The position numbers were made by a program, and so were the translations under genes. The notes beneath the pieces are model-generated. The model did not search any database. It had not been told where the DNA came from and saw only the letters and a program-made list of their open reading frames with translations. From positions 1 through 10,854 of the forward strand of contig JAHWJM010000049.1 in assembly GCA_019348435.1 (NCBI GenBank): 10,854 nucleotides of DNA. Direction: 5' to 3'. Below, piece by piece: positions 1 through 6,721 of the stretch; the first letter of the stretch is position 1, and every line of letters starts with the position of its first letter. Source of the stretch: Actinomycetota bacterium (GTDB lineage: Bacteria; Actinomycetota; Thermoleophilia; Solirubrobacterales; Solirubrobacteraceae).

Positions 1-667
1 CGATGGCGACCGCGATCCCCAACACGGCGGCCAGCGCTCCGGCCGCCAGCGTGGCGGTGGCCGCCCGCCTTTCGGCCGGCCCAGGGTCGATCCCGGTGTC
101 CCGCCGGGCCGCCGGAGGCACCGCCAGCCAACTGCCGCCGTATCGGCCGCGCAGCAGGACGCTCAGCAGCAGCCCGCCGGCGAACACCAGCAGGGTCGCG
201 TAGAGCCCCAGGCGCGCGAGGACCCGAACCCAGCCCGAGCGCGCGAGGGGCCCTTCGTTGACCAGGCCCTGGGTGCCCACCGCGGCGCTCTGCACACCGA
301 AGGAGAAGTAGCCCTCACGGACATGGGCGTCGACCGTCGAGACGCTGTGCCAGCGCACGCGGTAGGCGCCCTGCGCCAGCTCGCGGGTCGGGCGCAGCTC
401 CAGTTGCCGCCCGGCCGCCTTGGCTGTCTGAACCGCCACCGAGTCCCCGCTGCCGACGTCGATCAGCTCGACCTTCGTCAGGCGCGCGTTGATCGGCTCG
501 GTGAACTCGAGGACGACACGCGCGGGCGGGCGCTCGACACGCTGTCCCGCCGCCGGCTCGGACTCCAGAAACGACGCGTGCGCGCCCGCGGACGCGGGCA
601 CGCTCACGAGCGCGACGGCGGCCACGATGGCCGCAAGCAGGCAGGGACGCCAAGGCCACGGACGCAC
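1..667 (-). CDS. copC: CopC-CopD copper resistance/import protein, N-terminal part (runs off left edge)
   Basis: Reading the minus strand from a GTG at 667 gives 222 codons still open at base 1. Residues about 8-29 form a signal peptide ending in SAGA, so the mature protein would start with His30 (HASF). Residues 30-125 have the CopC fold pattern: 'ESEPAAGQRV' near the start, 'LEFTEPI' (53-59) and a C-terminal strand with D113-x-H115 before 'GYFSFGV'. An N-terminal His plus the D-x-H pair is the usual Cu(II) site of CopC. A hydrophobic helix follows at about 148-173 and a second begins near 203, as expected for a fused CopD membrane domain (YcnJ/CopCD type) that would carry copper across the membrane. 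An alternative in-frame GTG lies at 676; a stop further upstream limits the choice to these two. The ORF starts 9-18 bp from the divergent gene at 686. Domain identity is confident; the end is outside the window, and import versus resistance cannot be decided. Confidence 0.88.
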   Translation of the reverse strand, partial: MRPWPWRPCLLAAIVAAVALVSVPASAGAHASFLESEPAAGQRVERPPARVVLEFTEPINARLTKVELIDVGSGDSVAVQTAKAAGRQLELRPTRELAQGAYRVRWHSVSTVDAHVREGYFSFGVQSAAVGTQGLVNEGPLARSGWVRVLARLGLYATLLVFAGGLLLSVLLRGRYGGSWLAVPPAARRDTGIDPGPAERRAATATLAAGALAAVLGIAVAI

Positions 668-685
668 AGGACTCACGCGACGCCG

Positions 686-1420
686 ATGGTAGCGACTAGG
701 CGCCGTAGTAGCTGGTGGGGACCGCGACTAGCGCCTGAGTCGCGCAGCGAAAGCACTCCGGGTGCGCAGCACCACCACCGCGCCGGCGGCGGCAAGGGAC
801 GGCTCGAGCCGCTGGCCGACGGCCAGGCCGCGCTCGAGGGGGAGGGCAGCGGCGAGGAAGGGGAGGCCGCGGCGCCGGGGCCGCGGCTGGAGTTCCTCGA
901 GCACCACGTCTACCTCGTCGCGCTCGTCGGGCTGGCCGTCTTCTACGGCGTCGAGAAGCACTCGCTGGCCTCGCGCCGGCGCAACCAGGAGCAGAGGGGA
1001 GAGGACCGCACGACGGATGACGCCTTCTGGCTGAGCATCACGTCCTTTGCGATCTACAACGCGGTCATCGGCTACCTGCTGCTGCGTGGTGACCTGGAGG
1101 ACATCACGCAGCTCGTCCTCTACGCGCTGGCGCTGGGGGTGCACTTCGTCGTCAACGACTTCGCCCTCGCCGAGCATCACCGCGATGCATACCGCCGCTT
1201 CGCTCGCTGGATGCTCGCGCTGGCGGTCGTCGCGGGCTGGCTTGTCGGCATCGCGACCGATGTCTCCGAGCGCGTCATCGCGCTCGTCATAGCGTTCATC
1301 GCCGGCGGGGTGATCCTCAACGTACTCAAGGAGGAGCTGCCTGGCGAGCGGCTCGCGCAATTCTGGCCGTTCGCGGCCGGCGCGCTGGGCTACACCGCGC
1401 TGCTCCAGCTCGCGTTCTGA
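686..1420 (+). CDS. Six-helix membrane protein of unrecognised family (possibly ZIP-like)
   Basis: A 244-residue protein from ATG 686. Residues 1-65 are polar, with an acidic stretch (GEGSGEEGE, 52-60) and no membrane segment. Six hydrophobic segments follow at roughly 75-90, 114-133, 142-162, 175-191, 197-214 and 225-244; the last runs to the C-terminus. Potential metal or proton ligands in or near helices include the EHH motif (72-74), H153 and N157-D158 in 'HFVVND', and EHH (163-165). 'GGVILNVLKEELP' near 207-219 loosely recalls ZIP-family transporters, but I cannot confirm that family. Codon use is typical from about codon 40; the first 40 codons look less coding-like and contain no other standard start, so the N-terminus is uncertain. 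The frame stays open upstream to 323, but that stretch is antisense to copC. It lies 51 bp ahead of ftsH on the same strand and may share its transcript. Coding status is well supported; function is unknown. Confidence 0.75.
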   Translation: MVATRRRSSWWGPRLAPESRSESTPGAQHHHRAGGGKGRLEPLADGQAALEGEGSGEEGEAAAPGPRLEFLEHHVYLVALVGLAVFYGVEKHSLASRRRNQEQRGEDRTTDDAFWLSITSFAIYNAVIGYLLLRGDLEDITQLVLYALALGVHFVVNDFALAEHHRDAYRRFARWMLALAVVAGWLVGIATDVSERVIALVIAFIAGGVILNVLKEELPGERLAQFWPFAAGALGYTALLQLAF

Positions 1421-1437
1421 CGCCGCGCGTTCGGCGT
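1420..1437 (+). terminator. Short GC hairpin at the stop of the membrane protein gene (weak candidate)
   Basis: ACGCCG (1420-1425) pairs with CGGCGT (1432-1437) around a 6-nt loop, overlapping the TGA stop. There is no following U-run, so it is not a classical intrinsic terminator. It may act as a weak terminator or attenuator between the two genes, or be chance in GC-rich sequence. Confidence 0.2.
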
Positions 1438-1471
1438 GTCGGACCGGTCGCGGCGCGGGTAAGCACAGCAC

Positions 1472-3496
1472 GTGCCCGACGCGAAGTCAGCGCGCACCGA
1501 CGAACCGGCGCGCCAGCCAGGAGATCCGCCGAGCTGGCACGTGGAGCCGGCTCCCGACGGGCGCGGCACACCGCCTGAGGAGAAGCCGCCGATGGTCCCG
1601 CGCAGACCGTCGTTCTTCGCGTTTTTGCTCGCGCTGCTCGCGCTGAACCTCGTGCTGTCGTTTGCGACCGGCGGGCCGCCGCAGCGCCAGCAGGTGCCCT
1701 ACCAGCCGTTCTTCGTCGAGCAGCTCGAAGCGGGCAACGTCGAGCGGATCGCGTCGCGGGCGGACTCGATCGAGGGCGAGCTGAAGCGAGAGGCGATCTA
1801 CGATCCGCCAGGCGAGGCGAAGTCGGTGCAGGTCCCCGACTTCGAGACGCAGGTTCCCGCGTTCATCGACCGGACCGACCTGACGCGGCTGCTCGACGAG
1901 CAGAACGTGACGGTCAATGCCGAACCGCTTGACGACGGGCGCGGGTTCTGGACGAACCTCTTCCTCGGGTTCGGCCCGACGCTGCTGCTGATTGCGCTGT
2001 TCGTCTGGCTCATCCGGCGCCAGATGAGCATGATGGGCGGCGGAGGGATGCTCGGGGGGTTCGGCCGCTCGACGGCGCGGCGCGTGACGCCGAGCGAGCA
2101 CGATCGGGTCTCGTTCGACGACGTGGCCGGCATCGACGAGGCCGAGGAGGAGCTCGTCGAGATCGTCGACTTCCTCAGGCGGCCCGATCGCTACACCAGG
2201 CTCGGCGCCCGGATCCCGCGCGGCGTGCTGCTGTACGGCCCGCCGGGAACCGGCAAGACGCTGCTGGCGCGTGCCGTCGCCGGCGAGGCGCAGGCCGCGT
2301 TCTTCTCGATGTCGGCATCGGAGTTCGTGGAGGCGATCGTGGGCATGGGCGCCTCGCGTGTGCGCGACCTGTTCAAGCAGGCCAAGGAGGCCGCCCCGGC
2401 GATCGTGTTCATCGACGAGCTCGATGCCGTCGGGCGATCGCGCAGCGGAAACGTCGGCGGGGTCAGCGGCGGCCACGACGAGCGCGAGCAGACGCTCAAC
2501 CAGATCCTGACCGAGATGGACGGCTTCGAGGCCGGCACGAACGTCATCGTGCTGGCGGCCACGAACCGTCCGGAGGTGCTCGACAAGGCGCTGCTGCGCC
2601 CGGGCCGCTTCGACCGCCGCATCGCCGTGCAGCCGCCCGACAAGGACGGCCGCGTGGAGATCCTGAAGATCCACACGCGCTCGGTCCCGCTCGACCCGGG
2701 CGTCGATCTCGCGCAGATCGCGGCGTCGACGCCGGGAGCGACCGGCGCCGACATCGCGCTGCTCGTCAACGAGGCCGCGCTGTTCGCCGCGCGCCGCGAC
2801 CACGAGGCGGTGCAGCTGCAGGACTTCACCGATGCGATCGAGAAGATCATCCTCGGCGCCGAGCGTCAGATCGTGATGACCGACGCCGACCGCGAGCGCA
2901 CCGCCTATCACGAGTCCGGCCACGCCCTCGTGGGGATGCTGACGCCGGGCGCCGATCCGGTGCGCAAGATCTCGATCATCCCCCGCGGCCAGGCGCTCGG
3001 GGTGACGCTCTCGACCCCGGAGACCGATCGCTACGGCTACGGGCGCAGCGAGCTGATCGCGAAGATCAAGGTTGCGCTCGGCGGCCGCGCGGCCGAGCAG
3101 GTCGTCTACGGCGAGATCACCACCGGTGCCGAGTCAGACATCCAGAACCTCACGCAGATCGCGCGCGGCATGGTCGGCCGCTGGGGGATGAGCGAGGCGA
3201 TCGGCCCGTTGGCGGTGACCGACGGCCGCGAGGACGGGCCGCTGCTGCCGGGCGCCGCTCCCGTCTCGCCCGCGACACAGCAGCTCGTCGACCGCGAAGC
3301 CAAGCGCATCGTCGAGACCGCCGAGCGAGAGGTCGTCGAGCTGCTCGAGCGCGAGCGCGAGCGCCTCGACGCGCTGACCCACGCGCTGCTGGAGCGCGAG
3401 ACGCTCGACCAGCCCGACGCGTACCGGATCGCCGGGGTCGAGTTGCCGGCGGCGGGGGTCACGGCAAAAGATCAAACGGCGCCTCGCGCGGCGTGA
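1472..3496 (+). CDS. ftsH: FtsH-family membrane AAA+ zinc metalloprotease
   Basis: A 674-residue ATP-dependent protease that unfolds and degrades membrane and cytosolic proteins as a membrane-anchored hexamer. Order: proline-rich cytoplasmic tail (1-45), TM1 (about 48-66), extracytoplasmic domain (67-160), TM2 (about 162-182), glycine-rich linker, AAA+ module, protease domain. Walker A is GPPGTGKT (256-263), Walker B IVFIDE (311-316), and the second region of homology is TNRP...RPGRFDR (364-382) with the arginine fingers. The zinc site is HESGH (480-484), with D556 in 'GAESDIQ' as the likely third ligand. At the substrate pore the usual F-V-G reads I289-V-G. An ATG at residue 41 (position 1592) has a good GAGGAG 9 nt upstream and would give a conventional short tail. 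I kept the GTG at 1472 because the 'WHVEPAPDGRG' tail looks like a conserved part of an actinobacterial FtsH subgroup (memory, not a search). It probably is an accessory paralogue. The last 38 nt overlap the convergent usp gene. Confidence 0.96.
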   Translation: MPDAKSARTDEPARQPGDPPSWHVEPAPDGRGTPPEEKPPMVPRRPSFFAFLLALLALNLVLSFATGGPPQRQQVPYQPFFVEQLEAGNVERIASRADSIEGELKREAIYDPPGEAKSVQVPDFETQVPAFIDRTDLTRLLDEQNVTVNAEPLDDGRGFWTNLFLGFGPTLLLIALFVWLIRRQMSMMGGGGMLGGFGRSTARRVTPSEHDRVSFDDVAGIDEAEEELVEIVDFLRRPDRYTRLGARIPRGVLLYGPPGTGKTLLARAVAGEAQAAFFSMSASEFVEAIVGMGASRVRDLFKQAKEAAPAIVFIDELDAVGRSRSGNVGGVSGGHDEREQTLNQILTEMDGFEAGTNVIVLAATNRPEVLDKALLRPGRFDRRIAVQPPDKDGRVEILKIHTRSVPLDPGVDLAQIAASTPGATGADIALLVNEAALFAARRDHEAVQLQDFTDAIEKIILGAERQIVMTDADRERTAYHESGHALVGMLTPGADPVRKISIIPRGQALGVTLSTPETDRYGYGRSELIAKIKVALGGRAAEQVVYGEITTGAESDIQNLTQIARGMVGRWGMSEAIGPLAVTDGREDGPLLPGAAPVSPATQQLVDREAKRIVETAEREVVELLERERERLDALTHALLERETLDQPDAYRIAGVELPAAGVTAKDQTAPRAA

Positions 3497-4337
3497 CGAT
3501 GAGCGGGCAGCTGGCCGCACGGGCGAGGGCGGTGCTCGCGCTGCCGAGGAGTACGGCACCGCGCGGGCCGTAGCCGCGCGACCCGACGACGAGCAGGTCG
3601 ACAGCGCCGCTTTCCTCGACGAGCACCTCGTCCGCCGCACCGTCACGAAAGCGGCTCTCGGCCTCGACGTCTGGCGGGATGGCGCCGATGGCCGTGTCAT
3701 GCACCTCGCGCAGCTCACGCCGCAGGACCTCGTTCGCGGACTCGCCGGGAAGCGCCGTCGTCGTGGCGGCACCGAACGCCAGGCGCTGAAAGACGGTGAT
3801 GAGGCGTATCCGCGCGCGACAGGCCTGCGCGAGGGCGACGGCCGCACCGAGGGCGATCTGCGCCTCGCGCGAACCGTCGAAGCCGATGCCGATGCACCGC
3901 AACGACGAGGGCTCCTGTTCGCCGTAGCCACGCGGCGCTACGGCCACCGGGGAGGCGCCGCCCGCCAACAGCCGCTCGCCGACGCCGCCGACGAGCAGCC
4001 GCCCGACGAGGCCGCGGGTCGTGGAACCGACGACGATGAGGCCGGTGTCGGGCTGTTCTGTCACACGCTGAAGCTCGCGCGCAGCGAAGTTCCCGGGGAT
4101 GACGCGGGCGTCGGCGATCTCGAGACCCTCGGCCCGCGCGAGCTCCAGCAGCGTGTCGCGCGCTTGCGCGCGAACGCTGATCAGCTCGGGATCCTCGGGG
4201 TCGTGAAGCGGATGGTGCGCGAAAACGGTCACCAGGACGGCGGGCGCCCCGGTGGCGTCTGCCAGGCGGTGCCCGAGCGCGAGCGCGTCAAGCGTTCGCT
4301 CCTTCGAATCGACGGCGATGACGATGTTCTTCGGCAG
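3459..4337 (-). CDS. Tandem universal stress protein (two UspA domains), apparent CTG start
   Basis: Two UspA domains, about residues 1-139 and 148-290, total 292 aa, the usual tandem-Usp size. Domain 1 opens with 'PKNIVIAVDSKERTLDAL', the standard Usp first strand (IVIAVDxS). The phosphate-binding motif G-2x-G-9x-G-S is intact in domain 2 (GSRG at 252-255, GS at 265-266), so that domain should bind ATP. In domain 1 the second Gly is Thr and the final G-S is G-G, so binding there is doubtful. The first ATG, GTG or TTG in frame is a GTG at 4232, which would delete the first strand and helix. An in-frame CTG at 4337 falls exactly where Met is expected and has GGAG 6 nt upstream, so I start there. 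The gene follows glgP by 13 nt on the same strand, suggesting co-transcription. Usp proteins help cells survive starvation, hypoxia and other stresses; the specific role here is unknown. Confidence 0.9.
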   Translation of the reverse strand: MPKNIVIAVDSKERTLDALALGHRLADATGAPAVLVTVFAHHPLHDPEDPELISVRAQARDTLLELARAEGLEIADARVIPGNFAARELQRVTEQPDTGLIVVGSTTRGLVGRLLVGGVGERLLAGGASPVAVAPRGYGEQEPSSLRCIGIGFDGSREAQIALGAAVALAQACRARIRLITVFQRLAFGAATTTALPGESANEVLRRELREVHDTAIGAIPPDVEAESRFRDGAADEVLVEESGAVDLLVVGSRGYGPRGAVLLGSASTALARAASCPLIVTPREAPFDLLP

Positions 4338-4342
4338 GACGG

Positions 4343-4347
4343 TCTCC
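4343..4347 (-). promoter_or_regulatory. Ribosome binding site supporting the CTG start of usp
   Basis: GGAGA on the minus strand lies between the glgP stop (4353-4351) and the CTG at 4337, 5 nt from the start codon. It matches the anti-Shine-Dalgarno core at suitable spacing and is the main nucleotide evidence for starting the stress protein at CTG. Confidence 0.5.
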
Positions 4348-4350
4348 GGG

Positions 4351-6489
4351 CTAGCGCTCGCGGTAGACGCGCTCTTCGTACTCGGACAGCATCCGCACCG
4401 ACGAGTACGCCGGGATCAGCGTCCGCATCGACCGCTTGATGCGCGCGGTCCAGGCCTGCGGGATGCCCGCCTCGTCGCGCTCGTAGAACTCCGGCACGAC
4501 CTCGCTCTCCAGCAGCCGGTACAGCTCGCCGGCGTGATGGGCGTCCTGAGCAGCTTCGTCGGGATCGACGTCGCCCGACAACGCCCAGCCGTTGGCGCCG
4601 TCGTAGCCCTCCGCCCACCAGCCGTCGAGGACGCTGAGCTGCAGCCCGCCGTTGATGGCGGCCTTCATGCCGCTCGTCCCGCTGGCCTCCAGCGGCGGCC
4701 GCGGCACGTTGATCCACACGTCGCAGCCGCCGACGAGGCGCGCGGCGACCCCGAGGTTGTAGTCCTCGAGGAAGACGACGCGCTCGAAGGCGTCCTGCTG
4801 CGCGCGCACGGCGAAGAGCTCCTGCACCAGGCGCTTGCCGCCGTCGTCGCGCGGGTGCGCCTTGCCCGCGACCAGCAGCTGAACCGGGCGGTCGCCGCGG
4901 AGCAGCCCGAAGCTGCGCTGAACGTCGTGCAGCAGCAGGTGCAGGCGCTTGTACGTCGCCAGCCGCCGCGCGAAGCCGATCGTCAGGACCCCCGCGTCGA
5001 ACGCGCGCGCGGACGCCTCGACGTGTTCGCGCGGCTCGCCGCGCGCGATCCGCTGCAGCTGGCTGCGGTCGTGGACGTAGTCGACGAGCCGCCGGCGCTG
5101 CTCCCAACGCACCGCCCAGAGCTCGGCGGCCGCGATCGCGTCGATCGGCTCGAACGTCGCCGGGTCCGCCGCGTGCCGGGTCCAGCCCTCGCCGAGATGG
5201 CGATCGAGCAGCCGGCGCATCGGCGCACCCACCCACGAGGGAACGTGGACGCCGTTGGTCACGTGAGCGATCGGCACGTCGTCGACGGCGCGGTCGGGCC
5301 ACAGCACCCGCCACATTTCGCGCGACACCGCCCCGTGGCGGCGGCTGACGCCGTTCGCCGCGCGGCTTGCCCGCAACGCGAACTGCGTGACGCCGAACGG
5401 CTCCTGCTCGTCCTCGGCTCGGGTGCGTCCGAGCCTGACGATCTCGTCGCCGCTGATCCCGAGCGACTGCGCGACCGGCCCGAGCGCCGCACGCACCTGA
5501 TCGGCCGGGTAGCTGTCGTTCCCGGCGGGCACGGGGGTGTGGGTCGTGAAGACCGTGCGCTGCCGGACGCCCTCGAAGGCGGCGGCGAAGTCGGCGCCCT
5601 GTTCGACGGCCGGTCGCGTCATCTCGAGCGCCGCGAACGCGGCGTGGCCCTCGTTCATGTGCACGATCGACGGCGTGATCCCCAGCGCGCGCAGCACCGC
5701 GGCGCCGCCGCAGCCCAGCAGGACGTACTGCGCCAGGCGCGTTTCCGGGTCGCTGTCGTACAGGCGCGTCGTGATCCACCGCGTGACGCGCGTATTCTCC
5801 GGCACGTCGGTGTCCAGCAGGAACAGCGCGACGCGCCCGACGTTGACGCGCCACACCTGTGCCACCACGTCGTCTGCACCGATCGGCACGCGGATTCGCA
5901 GGGGCGTGCGGTCGTCGCCGCCGGTGACGAGCACCGCGGGCGAGCGCTCGGGGTCGGTCGGCACCCAGTACTCCTGCTGCCATCCGGTGTGGTCGACGCG
6001 CTGGCGGAAGTAGCCGTGGCGGTACATGAGCCCGACGGCGACGAGGGGCAGCGCGCGGTCGGAGGCCGCCTTGAGGATGTCGCCGGCCAGGGCGCCGAGG
6101 CCGCCGGCGTAGATCGGCAGCGACACGTGCAGCCCGTACTCCGCACAGAAGAAGGCGATCGGGTGTTCCTCGTCGGCTACGTCCGTCGCGGCGGGGCGCG
6201 CGAGGTCCTCGATCAGGGCCGCCTCGAGCTGCTCGGCCCGCGCGACGAGCGACGCGTTCCCGGCCGCGCGCAGCAGCGCCTCGGCCGAGGTCTCCTGCAG
6301 CAGGCGCACCGGGTTGCGGCCGCACGCGCTCCAGCGCGCCGGGTCGACGTCGCGGAACACGTCCGGCCCGTCGGCGAGCCACGCCCACCGGTAGTTGTAC
6401 GCCAGGCGGGCCAGTACGCCGAGCGGCCACGGCAGCCGCGACGACAGCGCACTCGAGGCCCGCACGATGTCTCCTGCGCCTGCGCTCAT
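4351..6489 (-). CDS. glgP: Alpha-glucan (glycogen) phosphorylase, GT35 family
   Basis: A 712-residue enzyme that releases glucose-1-phosphate from the non-reducing ends of glycogen or maltodextrin using phosphate and pyridoxal phosphate (PLP). The N-terminus matches the short domain of the TIGR02094-type phosphorylases ('LARLAYNYRWAW', 27-38; 'NPVRLLQE', 59-66). The body carries FFCAEYGLH (113-121), YAGGLGALAGD (127-137), HMNEGH (277-282), THTPVPAGND (316-325) and the PLP site EASGTSGMKAAINGG (601-615), with Lys609 as the Schiff-base lysine. Actinobacterial relatives are often about 850 aa with an extra C-terminal beta domain; this one ends just after the catalytic domain, with no sign of a break. 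The ATG at 6489 lacks a strong Shine-Dalgarno sequence. It is followed after 13 nt by the universal stress protein gene, linking reserve mobilisation to stress response. Family and active site are clear; the preferred glucan is not. Confidence 0.95.
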   Translation of the reverse strand: MSAGAGDIVRASSALSSRLPWPLGVLARLAYNYRWAWLADGPDVFRDVDPARWSACGRNPVRLLQETSAEALLRAAGNASLVARAEQLEAALIEDLARPAATDVADEEHPIAFFCAEYGLHVSLPIYAGGLGALAGDILKAASDRALPLVAVGLMYRHGYFRQRVDHTGWQQEYWVPTDPERSPAVLVTGGDDRTPLRIRVPIGADDVVAQVWRVNVGRVALFLLDTDVPENTRVTRWITTRLYDSDPETRLAQYVLLGCGGAAVLRALGITPSIVHMNEGHAAFAALEMTRPAVEQGADFAAAFEGVRQRTVFTTHTPVPAGNDSYPADQVRAALGPVAQSLGISGDEIVRLGRTRAEDEQEPFGVTQFALRASRAANGVSRRHGAVSREMWRVLWPDRAVDDVPIAHVTNGVHVPSWVGAPMRRLLDRHLGEGWTRHAADPATFEPIDAIAAAELWAVRWEQRRRLVDYVHDRSQLQRIARGEPREHVEASARAFDAGVLTIGFARRLATYKRLHLLLHDVQRSFGLLRGDRPVQLLVAGKAHPRDDGGKRLVQELFAVRAQQDAFERVVFLEDYNLGVAARLVGGCDVWINVPRPPLEASGTSGMKAAINGGLQLSVLDGWWAEGYDGANGWALSGDVDPDEAAQDAHHAGELYRLLESEVVPEFYERDEAGIPQAWTARIKRSMRTLIPAYSSVRMLSEYEERVYRER

Positions 6490-6550
6490 CGGCGGGATGC
6501 TTGCAGGCCGCTCGGGTGCCGTGTCGAGACGGTCGCGGGCGGATGCTCGT

Positions 6551-6673
6551 GAAGCCGGCGGCCAGCGCCTGGGCGAGCGCGGATGCCGCGCGACTCACCG
6601 GCCACGTGGGACCGTGGTGAGCGATCGCGTCCTCGTCGACCGCAGTCAGGTCGCGCAGGTCGAAGATGATCAC
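6551..6673 (-). pseudogene. Possible STAS-domain remnant in the glgP upstream region
   Basis: From a GTG at 6673 the minus strand reads 'VIIFDLRDLTAVDEDAIA', which resembles the central strand and phosphorylation-site turn of STAS (anti-sigma-factor antagonist) domains, typically 'vvvDLrgvtflDssGla'. The usual Ser after Asp is replaced by Glu-Asp. The frame is cut by a TGA at 6725 upstream, so no N-terminal half exists, and past about residue 41 similarity is lost. The frame then runs open through glgP as a shadow. I read it as a decayed fragment, but it could be chance in GC-rich sequence. Confidence 0.25.
6594..6621. repeat. Imperfect inverted repeat between glgP and the kinase gene
   Basis: CTCACC (6594-6599) is mirrored by GGTGAG (6616-6621), centred on a region containing the palindrome CCACGTGG (6602-6609). 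It lies about 105 bp upstream of each divergent gene (glgP at 6489, kinase at 6722), a plausible place for an operator. Nothing else confirms regulatory use; palindromes this size occur by chance in such GC-rich DNA. Confidence 0.25.
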
Positions 6674-6721
6674 GTCCGACGAGGTTCCTTCGGCGTGAGC
6701 GGCGGGTAGGGCCCGCGCCGC

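Noticed and set aside
323..685. Upstream extension of the membrane protein frame
   Set aside because: This stretch is antisense to the signal peptide and copper-binding domain of CopC, and the translated sequence looks random.
1487..2923. 478-codon minus-strand open frame opposite ftsH
   Set aside because: Shadow ORF; FtsH on the plus strand has every expected motif.
4252..6552. 766-codon open frame on the plus strand opposite glgP
   Set aside because: Antisense shadow of a clearly recognised enzyme; the product has no motifs and is a GC-rich artefact.
4229..6673. 814-codon open frame on the minus strand
   Set aside because: It is the out-of-frame shadow of glgP: arginine/alanine-rich with no recognisable domain apart from the short STAS-like start.
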